Positions 1-6,788 of a DNA stretch of 11,263 bases are shown piece by piece; within the stretch, counting starts at the first letter, position 1, and every line of letters starts with the position of its first letter. The position numbers were made by a program, and so were the translations under genes. The notes beneath the pieces are model-generated. The model was given only the letters and a program-made list of their open reading frames with translations. It had not been told where the DNA came from and made no database searches. Location: the NCBI GenBank assembly GCA_944392285.1, contig CALXWF010000068.1:1-11263 (forward strand). The letters are read 5' to 3'. The DNA is from an uncultured Alphaproteobacteria bacterium (GTDB lineage: Bacteria; Pseudomonadota; Alphaproteobacteria; RF32; CAG-239).

Positions 1-18
1 AAGCAGCGGTCTTTCCGG

Positions 19-60
19 ATTCCAAATATGTCACAGCCGGCAGGGTGTGACTTTTGGAAT
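19..60. repeat. REP-like intergenic palindrome
   Basis: An inverted repeat with two stacked stems: 8 bp (19-26 with 53-60, ATTCCAAA/TTTGGAAT) and 6 bp (30-35 with 46-51, GTCACA/TGTGAC), separated by a small asymmetric bulge (27-29 against 52). The loop at 36-45 begins with the self-complementary GCCGGC. The flanks read CCGGATTCC on the left and GGAATGACAG on the right, a shape I know from dispersed intergenic palindromes in alphaproteobacteria and some other proteobacteria. There is no T-run after either arm, so it does not look like a simple terminator. Membership in a repeat family is inference, because only one copy lies in the window. Confidence 0.55.
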
Positions 61-88
61 GACAGAAATTTTTTCTCACCATAGATTT

Positions 89-117
89 ATGATATCATAC
101 TCTTTCAGTATAGGCAA
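89..117 (-). promoter_or_regulatory. Possible leftward promoter (TTGCCT-17-TATCAT)
   Basis: On the minus strand TTGCCT (112-117) is followed, after exactly 17 bases, by TATCAT (89-94). A TG lies one base upstream of the -10 (TGATATCAT), giving an extended -10 form. The -10 lies in a 10-base palindrome, ATGATATCAT (89-98). It sits just beyond the der terminator and would start a transcript running off the left edge through the palindrome at 19-60. No gene start is visible to confirm it, so this is a weak call. Confidence 0.3.
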
Positions 118-141
118 AAAAATTAAAAAAACATTTAACAA

Positions 142-176
142 AAAGCGCCGAAGAATATCTTTTTCTTTGGCGCTTT
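142..176 (-). terminator. Rho-independent terminator after der
   Basis: Positions 142-155 pair with 163-176 in a 14-bp stem with one G-T pair and a 7-base loop. The GC core is GCGCC/GGCGC, and on the minus strand the hairpin is followed by a T-rich stretch (TTTTTGTT, then a run of T further on). It lies 18 bases beyond the der stop codon and so ends the yfgM-bamB-der transcript. The outer arm AAAGCGCC/GGCGCTTT is identical to that of the terminator at 10766-10794. Confidence 0.85.
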
Positions 177-194
177 AATTTTGCGATAAAAAAA

Positions 195-1565
195 TTATTT
201 TTTCTTTTCCTCGGCATAAGGATTTCCGGTTTTGCGCACCGTAAAGCGCAAAGGAATACCCCATAAATCAAAACATTCACGAAGTTTGTTGCCAAGATAA
301 CGCAAATAAGATTCGGGCAATCCTTCCGGGTTGCTTGAAAAAATATAAAATGAAGGCGGTCTTGTCTTTGCTTGCGTAATATAACGCAATTTGATGCGTC
401 TTTTGTTTTTGCCGAGCGGGGGCGGATAATTATCAATCATATCCGAAAACCACTGATTCAAAGGAGCAGTGGGAATACGCTTATTCCAACGGTCATAAAC
501 TTTGAATACGGCGCGCATCAACTTGTCCAGATTCTCTCGCTTAAGAGCCGAAATCGTAACTGTCGGCACACCTTCAACCTGAGTTAATGAGGTTTGTAAT
601 CTATCGTTCAAGCGCTCTAAGGCTTCCTTACGGCTGGCGATATCCCATTTGTTGACGGCAATCACCAAAGCGCGTCCTTCATCAATCACTTGTCTGGCAA
701 TGGTCAAGTCTTGTTTGTCTAACACGGCATCGGCATCTAAGACCAAAACCACGACTTGCGCCATAAAAGCAGCGTGTTTTGTGCTGGCAGCAGACATTTT
801 TTCAAGAGAATCTTCAATCTTTGACTGTTTTCTGAGGCCTGCCGTATCTACCAAATTAATTTTACGTCCCTGATAAACCCATTCTGAACTGATGGCATCA
901 CGCGTAACGCCGGCTTCCGGTCCGGTCAGCATCCGCTCATCTTTCAACAAGGCATTAACCAGCGTAGATTTGCCGACATTCGGCCTACCGACAATTGCCA
1001 ACTGAATGGGTTTGGCGTTTTTTTCTTCTTCAGCGGCGCTATCATCTGGAGTTTCTTCTGCTTGCGGCTCTTCATGGTCATAGTCACGCAAAGCTTCATA
1101 CAAATCTTCCATGCCGAGATTATGCTCTGCCGAAAAAGGAATAGGCTGCCCCAAGCCTAATTTATAAGCCTCATGAATGCTGTCTTCTTGGAGTTTTCCT
1201 TCGCATTTATTTGCCAGTAAAATAACCGGTTTTTCGCTTGGACGAATAAGCCCCGCCAGATATTCATCATAAGGCTGCAGACCGTCGCGCGCATCAAACA
1301 AAAACAAAACGACATCGGCTTCTTCAATGGCTTTTTGGGTTTGTTGCCACATTCTTTTTTCCAAATTATCTTCTTTAGAATATTCAAAGCCTGCCGTATC
1401 AATAACCGTTAAATCCAAGTCGCGGAGTTTTGCTTTTGCCGCGCGTCTGTCACGCGTAACCCCGGGTTTATCATGAACAATCGCAACCTTGCGCCCGACC
1501 AAGCGGTTAAACAAGGTAGACTTTCCGACATTCGGACGACCGATAATAGCAATTTTTAACGCCAT
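195..1565 (-). CDS. der: Ribosome assembly GTPase Der (EngA)
   Basis: Der is a cytoplasmic GTPase with two G domains, needed for maturation of the 50S subunit. The 456 residues match the usual length. G domain 1 shows the P-loop GRPNVGKST (9-17), DTAG (56-59) and NKCE (119-122). G domain 2 shows GRPNVGKST (193-201), DTAGL (240-244) and NKWD (305-308). An acidic linker (about 160-185) joins them, and a KH-like RNA-binding domain (about 355-445) follows. The first G4 motif is NKxE rather than NKxD, which I recall as common in alphaproteobacterial Der. The ATG at 1565 is preceded by AAGGAA, which lies just after the bamB stop, only 13 bases away. It is the last gene of the yfgM-bamB-der operon, ahead of a hairpin terminator. 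The identification is secure. Confidence 0.97.
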   Translation of the reverse strand: MALKIAIIGRPNVGKSTLFNRLVGRKVAIVHDKPGVTRDRRAAKAKLRDLDLTVIDTAGFEYSKEDNLEKRMWQQTQKAIEEADVVLFLFDARDGLQPYDEYLAGLIRPSEKPVILLANKCEGKLQEDSIHEAYKLGLGQPIPFSAEHNLGMEDLYEALRDYDHEEPQAEETPDDSAAEEEKNAKPIQLAIVGRPNVGKSTLVNALLKDERMLTGPEAGVTRDAISSEWVYQGRKINLVDTAGLRKQSKIEDSLEKMSAASTKHAAFMAQVVVLVLDADAVLDKQDLTIARQVIDEGRALVIAVNKWDIASRKEALERLNDRLQTSLTQVEGVPTVTISALKRENLDKLMRAVFKVYDRWNKRIPTAPLNQWFSDMIDNYPPPLGKNKRRIKLRYITQAKTRPPSFYIFSSNPEGLPESYLRYLGNKLRECFDLWGIPLRFTVRKTGNPYAEEKKK

Positions 1566-1578
1566 TTTTTTTCCTTAA

Positions 1579-2901
1579 TTATTTATAGGCAACCAAATCT
1601 GCATCATTTGTGGTAAAGACAATAACACCGTCAGCCAAAATCGGCGACATCTCTACCCCGTCTGAAAGCGAGATATAACTCAAAATTTTTCCCGTATACG
1701 GCGACACAGAGAACACATAGCCGTTAGATGTTGTGACCAACAGCCGATTGCTGGCAAGTACCGGCCCGCTGGCAAAAACGCCCAATCTGTCTTCGGGGTC
1801 GGAGCCGGTCGGAATATTGGTGTTCCAAACAATTTTGCCGCTGTCTTTTTCCAGGCAAATAAGATCAAACTTGTCAGACAACACAAACAAATATTTGCCG
1901 GCAACCCACGGCTGGTTGGCGCTGCCGATTTCTTTTTCCCAAATTCTGGCGCCGGTCCTTAAATCATAGGCTGCCAAAATATTGCTGTGTCCGATAGCAA
2001 AAACTCTTTCGCCGTCAATAATCGGGCTGGCTTTAACCGCCGTAATATTGGCCAAAGAATTTGTTCTTCTTTTTGATACCAGATAATCAGCCCACAAAGG
2101 CGTGCCGGTGCTGGCCTTAAATGCTCTGAGCTCGCCGCTTGAAAAGGCGGCAATAACCACATCCATATAGGCATCATAAGCCGGACTTGCGCCGCCGACC
2201 AAAGTTGTCATTTCGGCTTCGCTCTTATAGTTCCAAATTTCTTTGCCGGTTTTTTGGTCAAGGGCAATCAGCTTATTGCCCATGGTTTGTACAAATAACA
2301 TTCCCTTATCAACGGTCGGGGCGATTCTTATCGGCGTATCGGCAAAATAGGCCCAAAGTTTCTTACCTGTGACCATATCTAAGGCAAAAACGCCGCCAAA
2401 GCCCGTCGTGGCAAAAACTTTCCTGTCATAAACGGCAATACCGGCACCTTTCATGGCTGTGCCTTTGTCATCTTTAACCAAAGGTTTTAAGCGTCTTTTC
2501 CAAATTCTTTTGCCGTTATCAAGGCGAAAAGCGCTGACGACGGCATCGGCATCAATGGCAAAAACAACCTTATGCGCAATCACCGGTGAGGCAATCAAAA
2601 AATCGCGCTTTGAGCTGCCGGTGCCAAAGCCACTGCTCCAAAATTCTTCAATTTTATCTGCAGCCGTCAAATGTCCCATGGCATGGGGAGCATTGCCGCC
2701 GTTTTGTGACCAACGGGTATTATTCTCGGGGCGGGGCAGGGTGACCTTAATTTCATCGGGGGCATAATCGGGAGCTAATTCAGTTGCCCCTTGCAAAACG
2801 GCGATTCTCTCACCGTCTATCTGCAGTCTTTCTTTGTCAAATAAACCGCAACCGGCCAACAAACACAAGAGAAAGGTCAAAGATACTTTTTTTGTCGTCA
2901 T
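1579..2901 (-). CDS. bamB: Outer-membrane assembly lipoprotein BamB (PQQ-type beta-propeller)
   Basis: BamB is a periplasmic lipoprotein of the BAM complex that helps BamA insert beta-barrel proteins into the outer membrane. The N-terminus is a lipoprotein signal with lipobox LAGC, giving a lipidated Cys18. Residues about 100-440 contain repeated propeller blades ending in the PQQ-type signature, such as LDNGKRIWK (127-135), VTGKKLW (177-183), KTGKEIW (217-223), STGTPLW (264-270), RTGARIW (315-321) and DSGKIVW (353-359). The segment around 67-78 (NGGNAPHAMGHL) is typical of alphaproteobacterial homologues. The 440 residues are somewhat longer than E. coli BamB (about 390). The ATG at 2901 has GGAG about 12 bases upstream. 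It lies between yfgM (27-base gap) and der (13-base gap), the same order as in E. coli, which supports BamB over a PQQ dehydrogenase. Confidence 0.92.
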   Translation of the reverse strand: MTTKKVSLTFLLCLLAGCGLFDKERLQIDGERIAVLQGATELAPDYAPDEIKVTLPRPENNTRWSQNGGNAPHAMGHLTAADKIEEFWSSGFGTGSSKRDFLIASPVIAHKVVFAIDADAVVSAFRLDNGKRIWKRRLKPLVKDDKGTAMKGAGIAVYDRKVFATTGFGGVFALDMVTGKKLWAYFADTPIRIAPTVDKGMLFVQTMGNKLIALDQKTGKEIWNYKSEAEMTTLVGGASPAYDAYMDVVIAAFSSGELRAFKASTGTPLWADYLVSKRRTNSLANITAVKASPIIDGERVFAIGHSNILAAYDLRTGARIWEKEIGSANQPWVAGKYLFVLSDKFDLICLEKDSGKIVWNTNIPTGSDPEDRLGVFASGPVLASNRLLVTTSNGYVFSVSPYTGKILSYISLSDGVEMSPILADGVIVFTTNDADLVAYK

Positions 2902-2928
2902 AAGAACTACTCCGCAATATATTAAGCC

Positions 2929-3603
2929 TTAAGCGGCATTATCAAGCACGCTGAGAATATCCTTTGCGCGAGAACGTGCGGCTTCCGAAGCCTGAGGGTC
3001 GGCAATAATCTCATTAAACAAGCGTTGAGCCTCAGCCTCATTTTTTTCTTTCAAAGCCAAGCTTGCTGCAATTTCTTTGGCAAGATTTTTCCAACTGCTG
3101 TTTTCTTGCATTAAAGGCTGCAACAAAGCGCGGACCTCATCTGCCGGAGCCGTATCAACTTTATAAGAGGCCAGTTTAATAACGGCAATATCGCGAATTT
3201 GCGGTAAGCTGTCATTATCATCAATCATTTTTTGCAACAGATTTAAGGCTTCGTCATTTTTGCCTTGCTCAAACAAAATATTGGCGGTTTGCATTTTTGC
3301 CAAATCGGCATAGACGCCGCTTTTTTCGCTGAGGGTATTTAGCACATTCATACTTTCATCCAAGCGATCCATGCTTTGCAAAGCCAGAGCATAAGCATAG
3401 GCATTGGAGGCTTCTTCAAATTTTTTGATGCGCCAATTTTTAATTGTTTCAAAGCTAACGGTCAGAGTTAAAATGACCACCAAGGCGACAATCAGATGCA
3501 GGCCGTATTTGTCCCAAAGTTTTTTAATATTTTCGTTTTTAAGTTCTTCATTAATCTCGCGAATGAAAGAATCTTCAACGACCGGCTCTTTTTTCTTTTT
3601 CAT
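2929..3603 (-). CDS. yfgM: YfgM-like tetratricopeptide membrane protein
   Basis: A 224-residue protein with a charged cytosolic N-terminus (1-33), one membrane helix (about 35-52) and a periplasmic alpha-helical region (about 57-220) with tetratricopeptide-like helix pairs, for example AKMQTANILFEQGKNDEALNL starting near residue 102. This is the layout of E. coli YfgM (about 206 residues), an inner-membrane protein that associates with the SecYEG translocon and periplasmic chaperones. The ATG at 3603 has a strong AGGGAGA ribosome binding site about 8 bases upstream. It is the first gene of the operon with bamB and der, driven by the promoter at 3640-3668. The family assignment rests on the layout and on its place before bamB. 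The exact function in this organism is inferred. Confidence 0.85.
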   Translation of the reverse strand: MKKKKEPVVEDSFIREINEELKNENIKKLWDKYGLHLIVALVVILTLTVSFETIKNWRIKKFEEASNAYAYALALQSMDRLDESMNVLNTLSEKSGVYADLAKMQTANILFEQGKNDEALNLLQKMIDDNDSLPQIRDIAVIKLASYKVDTAPADEVRALLQPLMQENSSWKNLAKEIAASLALKEKNEAEAQRLFNEIIADPQASEAARSRAKDILSVLDNAA

Positions 3604-3639
3604 TCCAATTGTCTCCCTAAGAATTAATCAATTTTTTTC

Positions 3640-3668
3640 TTTATAACTAAAATCTTTAAATTTGGCAA
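3640..3668 (-). promoter_or_regulatory. Sigma70-type promoter of yfgM-bamB-der
   Basis: On the minus strand TTGCCA (3663-3668) and TATAAA (3640-3645) are separated by exactly 17 bases of AT-rich sequence. Transcription would begin near 3633, giving a leader of about 30 bases before the yfgM ATG at 3603. It lies in the 97-base gap after the 394-residue membrane protein gene. Hexamer match and spacing are good. The call is by eye only. Confidence 0.6.
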
Positions 3669-3700
3669 ATGACTATTTTCATTGATTACCAACTTTTCTC

Positions 3701-4885
3701 TCAAGAATTTGCCACGATTTGGTGGATAAGAAACTGTTTAACCCAGCGCAAATCATCAATCGGCAGTTTTTTGCCGAAGATAATGTTTTTGTCATCGGAA
3801 ATGACCGAAACACAATATCTGCCCGTAACCGGGTTTAGTGTAACATTAATCTCTTCAATGTCGTCTTTTTTTAGTTCATCATTTTTACGAGAAAAAAGCA
3901 TAAATTTGTGCACATGAACCACTTTATCTTTTTTAATGACAAGTTTGTCTTTTCTAAACAACACAAACACGGCCGCAATAACAAACAAAGCAAGCGCACT
4001 CATCAGCACAAAAGCAGATTTTTGTGACGAAGCCGAGACGATTCTTTCATAATTGAACAAGGTTGCCGTGAGCAAAGCGCCGCCGCAAATAATAAACAGC
4101 CAATTAAATGCGTCCCAAACGATTTTGCGCCCTTTCACGACGATTTTGTCTTTTTTATATGCGCAGGCAATGGTTTTCGGACGTGTTTTCTTGGGGTCAA
4201 ACTCGTCTTTAATCAAACCCTCCGCAACCATTTGGCGCAAGGGCTTGTCCAAATCCTCAATGCTTCGATAAATTTCGCCGGCAGCCGTCGTCATAACCGC
4301 GGGCATTTTCAATGCTTTTGCATAATATTCCCAAATTTTACGAACATCTTTGTCGCTGGTTGAAATATATAGGGGAATGGTTTTTTCGGGCGTTTTATGT
4401 AACAATTCAATAATATAGCGATTTTTATTTAAGATTCCGAACTGGAAAAATTCTACCCTGAAGCGCACACCCTTATAATTTTCGAGCTTTTCGCAAAAAG
4501 AGACTTTTTCACCCATTGCCGGACGATAAGTGATGTCAAAAACTTTTCCGTCAAAACGAATTTTTTTATAACGCACATAAGACATAATCAGTTTTGTAAC
4601 AATCCAAAGCCCCAAAACCGTTAAAACCGCATCAAAAAAAGTCGGGTTAATCAGAGTTGTAACTTTTTTGGCTTCTTCTTCGCTCATAAAGCCGTCAAAG
4701 ACCCCTTTCCCGGAAAGTGCGGGAATATTAAAAAATTCATAAATCCCGAGTAAAGCCAAAAGAGCGCCGAACAAAATCCCCGGATACAAAATATTCAAGG
4801 CGATTCTATCAGAGGTCTTGGCGGGAAGATTGTCGAGTTTCAGGCAGAGTTTATGACTGAAATGATTTGGTGCATCATGTCTCAT
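3701..4885 (-). CDS. Membrane protein of unknown function, two TM pairs each followed by a PH-like domain
   Basis: I do not recognise the family. The 394-residue protein has four predicted membrane helices (about 29-51, 83-103, 258-277 and 290-310). The first pair is followed by a soluble segment (about 106-193) and the second by another (about 311-393). Each soluble segment starts with a basic strand-rich stretch (YKKIRFDGKVFDI, 106-118; KDKLVIKKDKVVHV, 312-325) and ends in a tryptophan-containing amphipathic helix (KDVRKIWEYYAKAL; DDLRWVKQFLIHQI). That pattern fits bacterial PH-like (YdbT/YcxB-type) membrane domains and suggests an internal duplication. The linker (about 196-257) holds a helix and a short basic strand. 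AAGGAA lies about 10 bases before the ATG at 4885. It is transcribed in the same direction as yfgM but is separated from it by a 97-base gap with its own promoter, so probably not strictly co-transcribed. Function unknown; a cell-envelope role is only a guess. Confidence 0.8.
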   Translation of the reverse strand: MRHDAPNHFSHKLCLKLDNLPAKTSDRIALNILYPGILFGALLALLGIYEFFNIPALSGKGVFDGFMSEEEAKKVTTLINPTFFDAVLTVLGLWIVTKLIMSYVRYKKIRFDGKVFDITYRPAMGEKVSFCEKLENYKGVRFRVEFFQFGILNKNRYIIELLHKTPEKTIPLYISTSDKDVRKIWEYYAKALKMPAVMTTAAGEIYRSIEDLDKPLRQMVAEGLIKDEFDPKKTRPKTIACAYKKDKIVVKGRKIVWDAFNWLFIICGGALLTATLFNYERIVSASSQKSAFVLMSALALFVIAAVFVLFRKDKLVIKKDKVVHVHKFMLFSRKNDELKKDDIEEINVTLNPVTGRYCVSVISDDKNIIFGKKLPIDDLRWVKQFLIHQIVANS

Positions 4886-4963
4886 TACTAAACATTCCTT
4901 AAACGAAAAACCAACTTTAGGCCTATGCTACAATATTTTTTGTTTTAAATCATCAATTTTTTA

Positions 4964-5011
4964 TATAATAAAATAAAACTTTAATTTATGTTAACAATAT
5001 GCTTATATAAT
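4964..5011 (+). promoter_or_regulatory. Candidate promoter region for the diguanylate cyclase operon
   Basis: The 160-base spacer between the divergent genes is very AT-rich and has two perfect TATAAT boxes on the plus strand, at 4964-4969 and 5006-5011. The first can be paired with TTGTTT (4940-4945, 18-base spacer). The second has only poor -35 matches upstream, such as TTTATG at 4985-4990 with a 15-base spacer. A small palindrome, TGTTAACA, lies at 4989-4996. Either box would give a leader of under 80 bases. The promoter of the divergent minus-strand gene must also lie in this spacer, but no single candidate stands out. Confidence 0.45.
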
Positions 5012-5045
5012 GCACGCAGTGTAAATTTTATAGAGGAAAAATCAA

Positions 5046-6788
5046 ATGGGGAGTTTGGAAATATTTTCGACTTTGCCAAGCTTTATGGTAAGTATTACGG
5101 CTTTGGCTTTATTGTTTTTTTCTTGTTGGTATGCCAGCCGTGACAGTCGCATCAGTAACTGCATTTGGTTTTTGTTTTTAGGTTTTATCTTAGAGTTTTT
5201 GGCTGTCTGGATAAGCTACAAAACCATGGAGATTTATGACAACAGTTCTACGGCCTCAATCTCTTTTTGGGTGTTTATAGAGCTTTTACTTCTGCTTGGG
5301 TCAATGGTTTGTCTGGCTGTATCTGCAAGCCAGCTTGTGGCCAAAAATATGTATGATTTGCCCGTAATCTTAGCCTTAAGTGTTTTAGGTTTTATCTCTA
5401 TTATTTATTTTGTTTTCGTTTCCCCCGACGGTAATGTTATTAACGCCATTCGTCAAATTTTCCCGATGGCCGGTCTTCTGTACATGTCTATCAGTTTTTG
5501 GTCGCAAATGGGGCAACGCTACCGCGGCGGCTACACTTTTGCCGCACTAACCACAGCAGTTTCTACATTAATTTTAATCACGCGGATGCTCGGTTTTGAA
5601 GGGTTCGGCGTTGACAGCTGGTATTTGGCGCCGTTACTTTATATCCTGCTCAGTATTGCTATCTTAATGATAAAGAACGACCGCACCTATAAAAAACTTG
5701 ATGAAATTGAAAATGAGATTGAAAACGCCAATAAGAGGCTTGAAAAAATCATTAAAACTTCACCTTTTCCGATTATTATTTCGCGCTTAAGCGACGACCG
5801 TTTGCTTTTAGCCAATAACAATGCCGTCAAACTTTTCGGCTTAACCCCCGGAGAGCTTGAAAGATATCGCCTGCGTGACTTTTTTGCCGATGCCGATAAT
5901 CGTCAGCTGTTAAGTGAGCGTTTAGAGGCCGCGGGAGAAGTACAAGACTTTGAAATTTTGGTAAAGACCCCAAGCGGGGATACGCCGTTTTGGCTCTTGG
6001 CCTCTGCCAATATTATTGACTATAATTTAGATGTTGCGCTTTATTCTGCCTTCCAAGACATTACCATGCGCAAAAATCGTGAAAATATGCTTAAAAATCA
6101 GGCTACGCGTGATCCGTTAACCTCTTTATATAATCGTCGTTATTTTGAAGAGGAAGTGTTCAAACGCATATTAGATGCAAAATCTTTAGGGGAGCCCTAC
6201 AGTGTTTTGATGTTAGACGTTGACCACTTCAAACGTGTGAATGATACTTTTGGCCACAAAACCGGCGACAAGGTCTTAATTGAGCTTGCCGCCACGGCAG
6301 AAAGAGCGCTTCGGGAATGTGACATCGTCGCCCGTTACGGCGGTGAAGAATTTGTCATCTTCTTAGGCAACACCAATAGTGACGAAGGTCTAAAAGTTGC
6401 CGAGCGTCTGCGTGAAACCATCGGTGAAGTTGTGGTCTATGCCGATGATGGTCAAGAAGTACGCTTTACCATCAGTGTCGGATTATCTTCTTCAGATATA
6501 TCTGAAAACATAGATATGCTGATAAAAACGGCGGATGAAGCCTTATATCGCGCCAAAAACGGCGGCCGCAATCGTGTAGAAGTTTTTACGCCTAATGATT
6601 TGCAAAACTTTAATTCTGAAGCCAAGCGCAAGAATGAAGAGGCCAATCATCACCCCATTTTTGATAAAGAAGCAAGCGAAGAAATTTCCTTGCTTGACGG
6701 GGTAGAAGCCAACCACATTCAGTCTGAGCCGAGTAAAGCGGTTAAAGTAACATCTTTGCCCGGCGTTGATGAGGAAGATTTAAGCTAA
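5046..6788 (+). CDS. Membrane-bound PAS-GGDEF diguanylate cyclase
   Basis: It makes cyclic di-GMP from two GTP at the inner membrane. Residues 1-210 form about seven hydrophobic helices (near 12-28, 38-57, 72-93, 105-125, 135-153, 163-180 and 191-209), a likely sensory module. A linking helix (211-238) leads to a PAS domain (about 232-341). The GGDEF domain (about 350-516) begins with DPLTSLYNRR and has the metal-binding Asp in LDVDHFKRVND (390-400) and an active-site GGEEF (432-436). The inhibitory I-site RECD (423-426) is intact five residues before it, so product feedback is expected. No EAL domain is present. The last 64 residues are an acidic, probably disordered tail. AGAGGA (5032-5037) serves the ATG at 5046. 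The stop overlaps the next start by one base (TAATG), implying translational coupling. The signal sensed is unknown. Confidence 0.92.
   Translation: MGSLEIFSTLPSFMVSITALALLFFSCWYASRDSRISNCIWFLFLGFILEFLAVWISYKTMEIYDNSSTASISFWVFIELLLLLGSMVCLAVSASQLVAKNMYDLPVILALSVLGFISIIYFVFVSPDGNVINAIRQIFPMAGLLYMSISFWSQMGQRYRGGYTFAALTTAVSTLILITRMLGFEGFGVDSWYLAPLLYILLSIAILMIKNDRTYKKLDEIENEIENANKRLEKIIKTSPFPIIISRLSDDRLLLANNNAVKLFGLTPGELERYRLRDFFADADNRQLLSERLEAAGEVQDFEILVKTPSGDTPFWLLASANIIDYNLDVALYSAFQDITMRKNRENMLKNQATRDPLTSLYNRRYFEEEVFKRILDAKSLGEPYSVLMLDVDHFKRVNDTFGHKTGDKVLIELAATAERALRECDIVARYGGEEFVIFLGNTNSDEGLKVAERLRETIGEVVVYADDGQEVRFTISVGLSSSDISENIDMLIKTADEALYRAKNGGRNRVEVFTPNDLQNFNSEAKRKNEEANHHPIFDKEASEEISLLDGVEANHIQSEPSKAVKVTSLPGVDEEDLS

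Noticed and set aside
95..436. An open frame of about 113 codons overlapping the end of der and its terminator.
   Set aside because: It lies on the same strand as der in another frame, runs through the terminator hairpin, has no protein-like family pattern, and der is secure.
2453..2767. A 104-codon open frame antisense to bamB.
   Set aside because: It is the mirror of a well-supported beta-propeller gene, with low-complexity Ser/Leu-rich translation and no ribosome binding site noticed.
1579..2901. PQQ-dependent dehydrogenase as an alternative for the beta-propeller protein.
   Set aside because: The length, lipobox, yfgM-bamB-der context and absence of a dehydrogenase-type active site or haem motif favour BamB.
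3670..3690. A short inverted repeat (CAATGA/TCATTTG type) after the 394-residue membrane protein gene, as a terminator.
   Set aside because: The stem is weak and AT-rich with a bulge and no clear T-run after it. Read-through into yfgM remains possible.
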